Below are positions 14,018-18,717 of a DNA stretch of 18,717 bases, in pieces. Source of the stretch: UBA6265 sp964526965 (GTDB lineage: Bacteria > Chloroflexota > Chloroflexia > Thermomicrobiales > UBA6265). Within the stretch, counting starts at the first letter, position 1. Each line of letters starts with the position of its first letter. The notes beneath the pieces are model-generated. The model worked only from the letters and a program-made list of their open reading frames with translations, was not told the DNA's origin and did no database searches. Location of the stretch: contig CAZGML010000041.1 in assembly GCA_964526965.1 (NCBI GenBank), positions 1-18,717 on the forward strand, read 5' to 3'. Position numbers and translations under genes: made by a program.

Positions 14018-14796
14018 CCAACTCCCTCATGGCACGAGTAATACCGTGCCTGGATGTAAAAAACGGACGCGTTGTGAAAGGCGTCAACTTCGTGGACCTT
14101 CGCGACGCTGGTGATCCGGTGGAGATGGCCGCCCTGTACAACGATGAAGGCGCTGATGAGCTCGTTTTTCTCGACATCACGGCGAGCACGGAGAATCGGG
14201 ACACGATCATCGACGTGGTAAGGCGCACGGCAGACCAGATATTCATCCCCCTCACCGTCGGCGGCGGAGTGCGCTCTGTGGAGGACATGCGCAACCTGCT
14301 CGGGGCTGGTGCAGACAAGGTGGGTATGAACAGCGCAGCTGTGTCCAATCCTGATCTGATCAACGAAGGCGCGAATCAGTTCGGGTCACAGTGCATCGTG
14401 GTCGCGATCGATGCGCGCCGATTTGCCGACAACGAGGGTTGGGAAGTGTATACCCACGGGGGCAATACCCCGACTGGTCTCGATGCCATTGAATGGGCGC
14501 AGGAGTGCGAACGACGCGGTGCTGGCGAGATATTGCTTACGAGTATGGATCGTGACGGCACATTGGAAGGCTACGACCTGGAACTGCTGCAAGCCATCAA
14601 CGAGTCTGTCAACATTCCCGTCATCGCCAGTGGTGGCGCCGGCGAGCTTTCGCATTTCTCCGAAGCCATTTTGGGGGGCAAGGCGGATGCTGTTCTGGCA
14701 GCCTCCCTCTTCCACTTTGGCAAACTGAGGATTCGGGAAGTGAAGCAGCACTTGCTGGATCAGGGAATTAACACCCGACTGGAGACTCGTGGATGA
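14014..14796 (+). CDS. hisF: Imidazole glycerol phosphate synthase cyclase subunit (HisF)
   Basis: The 260-residue beta/alpha-barrel partner of HisH converts PRFAR and ammonia into imidazoleglycerol phosphate and AICAR. The catalytic aspartates correspond to D14 (IPCLDVKNGRVVKG) and D133 (VVAIDARR). TVGGGVRS (81-88) and ASGGAG form the phosphate sites, and SMDRDGT is typical of the family. Both ends overlap neighbours by ATGA (14014-14017 with hisA, 14793-14796 with hisI), which suggests tight translational coupling. Length and motifs are fully normal. Confidence 0.96.
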   Translation: MTNSLMARVIPCLDVKNGRVVKGVNFVDLRDAGDPVEMAALYNDEGADELVFLDITASTENRDTIIDVVRRTADQIFIPLTVGGGVRSVEDMRNLLGAGADKVGMNSAAVSNPDLINEGANQFGSQCIVVAIDARRFADNEGWEVYTHGGNTPTGLDAIEWAQECERRGAGEILLTSMDRDGTLEGYDLELLQAINESVNIPVIASGGAGELSHFSEAILGGKADAVLAASLFHFGKLRIREVKQHLLDQGINTRLETRG

Positions 14797-15686
14797 CTGC
14801 TCTCACCATCAACTGGCCTGAAGATGGTTTGATTCCTGTAGTGATTCAGGACGACGAGTCCGACGCCGTGTTGATGACCGGCTTCATGAACGCCGAGGCG
14901 GTTGAGACCACCCGCTCCACCGGCCAGGTGCACTTCTGGAGTCGCTCTCGCCAGGAGCTCTGGCACAAGGGCGGCACCAGCGGTCACGTGCAGCACGTGC
15001 GCTCGATTGCGATCAATTGCGATAACAACTCACTGCTCATCCGCGTGGAACAGGTCGGCGCCGTTTGCCACGATGGTTACGCCACCTGCTACTACCGCGA
15101 TGTGCAACAGGATGGTTCGCTGGAAATTAATCAGGATCGTTTATTCGACCCACGAGACGTATATGGCAATGGATATGGCCTGGAAGCACTTACCCGCGAG
15201 TGGTGGGGCGCCTATGAATGGCTGCGCGATCACGATGTATCAGAGCAGTCAGGTACGAGCAGAATCTTGCAATCACCGGAAAAATCGGTCATCAATCGCA
15301 TTCAGGATGAGTTGGGTGAACTTGCCGGAGTACTCGACGGTACACACGTCCATAGCGAACAACCCGAAGACGCAATTCTGGAAGCAAGTCAGTGCGCATA
15401 TTGGGTGGTTGTCGAAAGCCTCAAATCCGGACTGACCTGGAGTGATGTCCGACCCGATCGGGCGCTGGACGTAATCGAAGCATCAGTGGATGCAGGGATT
15501 GCGGCTACGGTACTGAGGGCCGAGGCCCTGGTGTTGACGGAGCTATCAGCCGGGGTTGCCACGCATCTTCTCCAGATGATCGCTGAAAGCGTGCGCACGC
15601 TTGGTATCGATCCACGCACTGTCATCGAATACGACATGGATCAATTGCGCGCACGACCCTATTTATCGGAGTATTTCGCCCGATAG
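14793..15686 (+). CDS. hisI: Phosphoribosyl-AMP cyclohydrolase (HisI) with divergent HisE/MazG-like tail
   Basis: Residues 1-105 are a HisI domain that opens the adenine ring of phosphoribosyl-AMP: GLIPVVIQD, FMNAEA, FWSRSRQELWHKGGTSGH and the three zinc cysteines C76, C92 and C99 are present. The metal motif, normally D-x-D-x-D around the first cysteine, reads N75-C-D77-N-N79, so two acidic residues are lost. The C-terminal 150 residues are not a standard HisE. They contain an E173-L-G-E176 pair and E197-A-S-Q200 followed by YW, in the order of the MazG/HisE helices, but the second ExxD has Q for D. The rest (230-297) is unrecognised. The gene is the last in the operon; its end overlaps the wzz-like gene tail to tail by 28 bases. 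Confidence 0.85.
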   Translation: MTALTINWPEDGLIPVVIQDDESDAVLMTGFMNAEAVETTRSTGQVHFWSRSRQELWHKGGTSGHVQHVRSIAINCDNNSLLIRVEQVGAVCHDGYATCYYRDVQQDGSLEINQDRLFDPRDVYGNGYGLEALTREWWGAYEWLRDHDVSEQSGTSRILQSPEKSVINRIQDELGELAGVLDGTHVHSEQPEDAILEASQCAYWVVVESLKSGLTWSDVRPDRALDVIEASVDAGIAATVLRAEALVLTELSAGVATHLLQMIAESVRTLGIDPRTVIEYDMDQLRARPYLSEYFAR

Positions 15687-16276
15687 CTAATACGCAGCCA
15701 CTCGGCAACGCCAGTGGCAGCGACGGCGGCGATACCGGTTCCCAACGTCACTGAACCAACCAGAACGTAGCGTGGCTCCGGATTGAGCTCTGGCTCAGTG
15801 ATGGGTTCGAGCGTGTTGATTTGCGCCGCGCCCTGCCGGTACGTGGGCGGAACCAGGTAATGATTGGCGACTTCCTCGGCGTTGGTTTCTATTGCCTCAG
15901 CAACGATCTGCACAATCTCTGGATCATCACCCGAAACGACGATTTCAACGAAATGGGCCTTGCGCGAGCTATCCACCATTCCGCCGAAGGCGTCACGACT
16001 GAGCTCAGATTGCACCTCTTCCGGCAATCGCAAGTAGATGACATCGCCCAACGCACCGGTCTCAATCAGCAGGTGAAAGTCATCCAGGAAAATGAAGTCG
16101 AAATAAGCCGGGTTATTCGCCTGGCTCGGATCGTCGAAGAGAACGTTGACGGTCCAACGCGTCTCGTATTCAGGTTCGGGCGCGGCCACCCAGCTTATGG
16201 CTGCGGCGAGCAGTGGGAATACAACGATCATCCACCACCATCTGCGCAGCCCCTTTAGCCAATCCCAAATGTCCAC
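15659..16276 (-). CDS. Wzz-like polysaccharide chain-length determinant protein
   Basis: The 205-residue protein has the Wzz layout: a short cytoplasmic N-terminus, a first membrane helix (about residues 13-31, Trp-rich at its start), an extracytoplasmic domain of about 135 residues, and a second helix (about 168-192) preceded by a proline-rich stretch (EPITEPELNPEPR). No tyrosine kinase domain is attached. Such proteins set polymer length in surface polysaccharide export. The start is a GTG at 16276 whose first base is shared with the stop of the sugar transferase (TAGTG), so the pair is translationally coupled. Similarity is mainly in architecture; the central domain is divergent. Confidence 0.75.
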   Translation of the reverse strand: MDIWDWLKGLRRWWWMIVVFPLLAAAISWVAAPEPEYETRWTVNVLFDDPSQANNPAYFDFIFLDDFHLLIETGALGDVIYLRLPEEVQSELSRDAFGGMVDSSRKAHFVEIVVSGDDPEIVQIVAEAIETNAEEVANHYLVPPTYRQGAAQINTLEPITEPELNPEPRYVLVGSVTLGTGIAAVAATGVAEWLRISYRAKYSDK

Positions 16277-17808
16277 TAGTAGGCTCCACGTCCGAGTACA
16301 ACGGCAGGCACGGTACGAAGGATGATTTTAACATCAAGCCAGGGGGTCCAGTTCTCGGCATAGTAGAGATCGAGCCGAACCATCTGGTCGAACGACAAAT
16401 CACTTCGGCCACTTACCTGCCAAAGGCCTGTCATACCGGGTCGCACAAGCAGGCGTTGCTGGTGCCAACTTTGATATTCTGCCACTTCGCGTGGAAGCGG
16501 TGGGCGGGGCCCGACAAACGACATGTCGCCCCGGAGAACATTCCATATTTGCGGAAGCTCATCGATGCTGAATCGTCTCAACCACACGCCGGTTCTGGTG
16601 ATGCGAGGATCCTCGCGGTCCTTAAAGAGCCGGGAATCGCCGCCGGTGTTCTCCACCAACTGGTCGCGCAGGTCGTCGGCATTTGTCACCATGGTGCGAA
16701 ATTTAAACATGTGAAACGCCCGACCGTACTGGCCGATCCTTACCTGACGGTAGAAAACCGGGCCATTGGTATCCCTCCGAATAAGCAGGGCAATGATACC
16801 TGCCGGAATGGAGAGAACCAGGAGCAGCAGGCTGGATAGCAGGATATCCGCTCCGCGCTTCATGAGCGCACTCCAGCCGCGGATCGAGGCATCGCGCACA
16901 CCAATCAACGGAACGCCGTTGATTTCACCGATATCAACGCGGTCCATGCTGATCTGGAGAAGTTCAGGCACCACCCGGAATTGGATTCCCATGGAACGGC
17001 AGCTTTCGATCATCTGATCGATTTCATTTGCCTGGTGGTCGGCTTCGATGATAAACACGTCATCGATGCGCTCCGCTTCCACCACTTTTGCCAGCGACTC
17101 GGTGTCGCCCAGGCGATCTGTCCAACGGATTCCGTTCTCCGTCGCCACATTAATCCGCGGTAAATCAGTGTTGTCCGAGATAAACCCAACCAACCGGTAG
17201 CCCCATCGGGCCTGGCCGAGGAGTGACTGGGCGAGCCTGCGGGCGTTCTCGGTTTCACCTACGATGATCGCCCGATCCACTCCCAGCCCACGCGAGAACA
17301 AGCGCGTGCGAATCATATTCGTAACCATGCGGTGTCCAAGCATGAGTGAGGTACCGATGACGATCACATAAACGTAGATCGCACGAGAAGGAGAGAACTG
17401 AATAAAGAATGCGAAGAGGATGACGCCGGCGATGGCGATGCCAAAACTGGTGACGATGAGCGGAACGTAATCGCTCCATGACTTCTTTTGGCTTACCTGA
17501 TACACACCACGCGCAAAGTAGACGATGATGGTGAAGATGATCGCCACGAGGGCGTGTCGGGCCCACTGTCCGAACTCGAGCGTATCGCGTCCTGGCGGAA
17601 CCATTGCCCCGATACGATACGTGTACCGGAGCTCATAGGCGATCCAAAACGCGATAAAGATGGAGAGGATATCCAGCCCCAGCGATACAGTCTGAATGCC
17701 AAGCGCCAGGCGATACGACGCCTTTTGCATGGGATTCGACCTGGCAACCTCGGGGAGGGTCAGGTCTGGAATGGCATCTTCAGATGTTCTTGCTGTGTGA
17801 TCAGTCAT
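16276..17808 (-). CDS. Polyprenyl-phosphate sugar-1-phosphate transferase (WbaP/WcaJ-type)
   Basis: The 510-residue enzyme starts surface polysaccharide synthesis by moving a hexose-1-phosphate from a nucleotide sugar to undecaprenyl phosphate. It has four N-terminal helices (about 41-60, 86-104, 115-138, 143-160), a Rossmann-like CoA-binding-type domain (about 178-260, RAIIVGETENARRLAQSL) and a re-entrant helix (320-343). The C-terminal catalytic domain contains MFKFRTM, the DE dyad D416-E417 in SIDELPQIWNVLRGDMS, VGPRPPLP and RPGMTGLWQVSGR. The sugar specificity cannot be read from sequence. The ribosome site before the ATG at 17808 is weak. It is the first gene of a two-gene minus-strand unit with the Wzz-like gene. 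Confidence 0.93.
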   Translation of the reverse strand: MTDHTARTSEDAIPDLTLPEVARSNPMQKASYRLALGIQTVSLGLDILSIFIAFWIAYELRYTYRIGAMVPPGRDTLEFGQWARHALVAIIFTIIVYFARGVYQVSQKKSWSDYVPLIVTSFGIAIAGVILFAFFIQFSPSRAIYVYVIVIGTSLMLGHRMVTNMIRTRLFSRGLGVDRAIIVGETENARRLAQSLLGQARWGYRLVGFISDNTDLPRINVATENGIRWTDRLGDTESLAKVVEAERIDDVFIIEADHQANEIDQMIESCRSMGIQFRVVPELLQISMDRVDIGEINGVPLIGVRDASIRGWSALMKRGADILLSSLLLLVLSIPAGIIALLIRRDTNGPVFYRQVRIGQYGRAFHMFKFRTMVTNADDLRDQLVENTGGDSRLFKDREDPRITRTGVWLRRFSIDELPQIWNVLRGDMSFVGPRPPLPREVAEYQSWHQQRLLVRPGMTGLWQVSGRSDLSFDQMVRLDLYYAENWTPWLDVKIILRTVPAVVLGRGAY

Positions 17809-17847
17809 GCGAATCCGAGACTACGAAATTCCCCCATTGTTTACGGA

Positions 17848-17853
17848 ACTATA
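17848..17853 (-). promoter_or_regulatory. Possible -10 box for the sugar transferase/wzz unit
   Basis: TATAGT on the minus strand (5 of 6 to consensus) lies about 40 bases before the ATG at 17808. No acceptable -35 box is found at 16-18 bases upstream, so support is weak. Confidence 0.25.
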
Positions 17854-17871
17854 CCGCGATTCGGCTCCCCG

Positions 17872-17898
17872 TTGATCGGCATCATCGCGGGATATACT
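17872..17898 (+). promoter_or_regulatory. Possible promoter for the MFS-like gene
   Basis: TTGATC (17872-17877) and TATACT (17893-17898, 5 of 6) lie in the 123-base divergent region. The spacer of 15 bases is shorter than ideal. The predicted 5' untranslated region is about 28 bases. Confidence 0.35.
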
Positions 17899-17931
17899 TG
17901 GTGCGTGTTACTCGCCGCCAAAGGAGGGTTA

Positions 17932-18717
17932 GTGGAGCAAGCAGGGAACCAGGACGATCTACTCAGAGCGCCCACAGCTGAAGAACTCGCCAAAATCCAC
18001 TCGTGGACGCAAGTCTCGTTGCAACGAATCGTCGATGCGGTTCTGCAACCACTCACATTCCTTGCCGCAGTTGTCTGGTTATTTGGTGGCTCATATGCAG
18101 ATGTTGCCATTATCGCGGTGGCATCGGCGATGTCGTATGCCTTGGGCTCGATAATAATGCCGTTTGCCCTTGCGAAGGTTGATGACATCCGGCTTGTTCT
18201 GCTCGGAGCCAGCATGGTGCGGGCGGTAGCATCCGCAATTATCGCTATCATCGGCTGGCGAGCCAGTTCGCTACATGATGACCATGTCGTTCTTTGGCTC
18301 GTAATTGCCCTGCTCTTCTACCAGGTCAGCTCTGCAGCCAATGTTAGCCGTAATCCGCGCTCATTCATTGCCAATCAGGACCAACCGACATCAGCGCGGA
18401 GCCGACAGGTTATCGGCGCTATCGCCGGACTTCTCGGTGGCCTCATCGCGTGGAGAGCGCTGGGCAACACCGAAATCAGCTTTGAAGATACAGCCGGCAT
18501 GCTCCTGTTCCTGGCTGGTATCGCAAGCCTTGGTACCGTGTGGTTCCAGGTGACGGCCCCGGTGAGGTATCGTGACCTTCATCAAAAACTGCCCGTGCCT
18601 GCCTGGACAGATATCGAACGAGTACTCCGGACTCCGGAGCTTCGTCGCTATCTTGGTTTGCGCCTGGTTTTTGGTCTCGCCACACTCGCGGATCCGTTCG
18701 TGATCATTTTCGGCCTG
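17932..18717 (+). CDS. Multi-span membrane protein, probable MFS-type transporter (partial, runs off window)
   Basis: An open frame of 262 codons reaches the last base of the window without a stop. It starts at GTG 17932 behind AAGGAGG (spacing about 4). After a polar N-terminus of about 35 residues come about six hydrophobic helices (near 38-52, 56-77, 86-104, 117-131, 160-176 and 187-206). A charged cytoplasmic loop of about 35 residues follows, and then the beginning of a second helical half (RRYLGLRLVFGLATLADPFV). This six-plus-loop pattern suits a major facilitator protein, but I cannot name a subfamily or substrate. It is divergent from the polysaccharide genes, so a link to export is possible but unproven. 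Confidence 0.72.
   Translation, partial: MEQAGNQDDLLRAPTAEELAKIHSWTQVSLQRIVDAVLQPLTFLAAVVWLFGGSYADVAIIAVASAMSYALGSIIMPFALAKVDDIRLVLLGASMVRAVASAIIAIIGWRASSLHDDHVVLWLVIALLFYQVSSAANVSRNPRSFIANQDQPTSARSRQVIGAIAGLLGGLIAWRALGNTEISFEDTAGMLLFLAGIASLGTVWFQVTAPVRYRDLHQKLPVPAWTDIERVLRTPELRRYLGLRLVFGLATLADPFVIIFGL

Noticed and set aside
1..18717. CRISPR arrays, insertion sequences, prophage genes, integrase or attachment repeats by the tRNA gene
   Set aside because: No regularly spaced repeats, transposase or integrase motifs were seen, and I found no second copy of the tRNA 3' end in the window.

Overview
The window looks like a draft-quality scaffold from a bacterium of the phylum Chloroflexi (Chloroflexota), possibly near the Thermomicrobia. 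This is an inference from gene content and moderately high GC, not from a marker-gene search. The clues are a menaquinol-type cytochrome b6/subunit IV complex with a non-PEWY Qo motif, long HisG in a compact his operon, a DUF368 protein and a YifB/ComM protein. A run of exactly 100 N (13019-13118) shows that the sequence is a gapped assembly.

Layout. (1) 20-144: tRNA-Val(CAC) with encoded CCA and its own rho-independent terminator. (2) 304-1245: a DUF368 membrane protein, in the family now linked to recycling of the undecaprenyl-phosphate carrier. (3) 1246-1755: a 510-base leader with no convincing gene, holding small hairpins and possible promoters. (4) 1756-5261: a respiratory operon encoding a cytochrome b6-type subunit, a long subunit IV-type subunit with Qo motif APWY, a Tat-exported Rieske protein, a membrane-anchored cytochrome c fused to a blue-copper domain, and a 68-residue single-span protein. 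Together they look like a menaquinol:cytochrome c/cupredoxin oxidoreductase. (5) 5345-6432: a zinc-ribbon protein of unknown function followed at once by a cyclodeaminase/cyclohydrolase-family (folate C1) protein. (6) 6461-9786, minus strand: yifB/comM, then a MerR-family regulator overlapping a transglutaminase-like gene. The last two sit behind a promoter with the 19-bp spacer and dyad typical of MerR-controlled promoters. (7) 9933-10358: a DUF983 zinc-ribbon membrane protein. (8) 10450-15686: a histidine operon in the order hisG-hisC-hisB-[gap]-hisH-hisA-hisF-hisI. Three of its junctions are four-base ATGA overlaps. The assembly gap removes the end of hisB and most of hisH. The last gene is a HisI with an altered metal motif and a long, divergent HisE/MazG-like tail. 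(9) 15659-17808, minus strand: a polyprenyl-phosphate sugar-1-phosphate transferase and a Wzz-like chain-length protein, overlapping by one base; the wzz end overlaps the hisI end tail to tail. (10) 17932-18717: the start of a multi-span, MFS-like membrane protein that runs off the window.

The most unusual biology is in the respiratory operon. The soluble-side electron acceptor appears to be built into one polypeptide (cytochrome c plus cupredoxin), and the complex has b6f-like haem geometry with a menaquinol-like Qo motif. The MerR/transglutaminase pair and the HisI variant are the next most interesting points. No CRISPR array, insertion sequence, prophage or obvious island boundary was seen.
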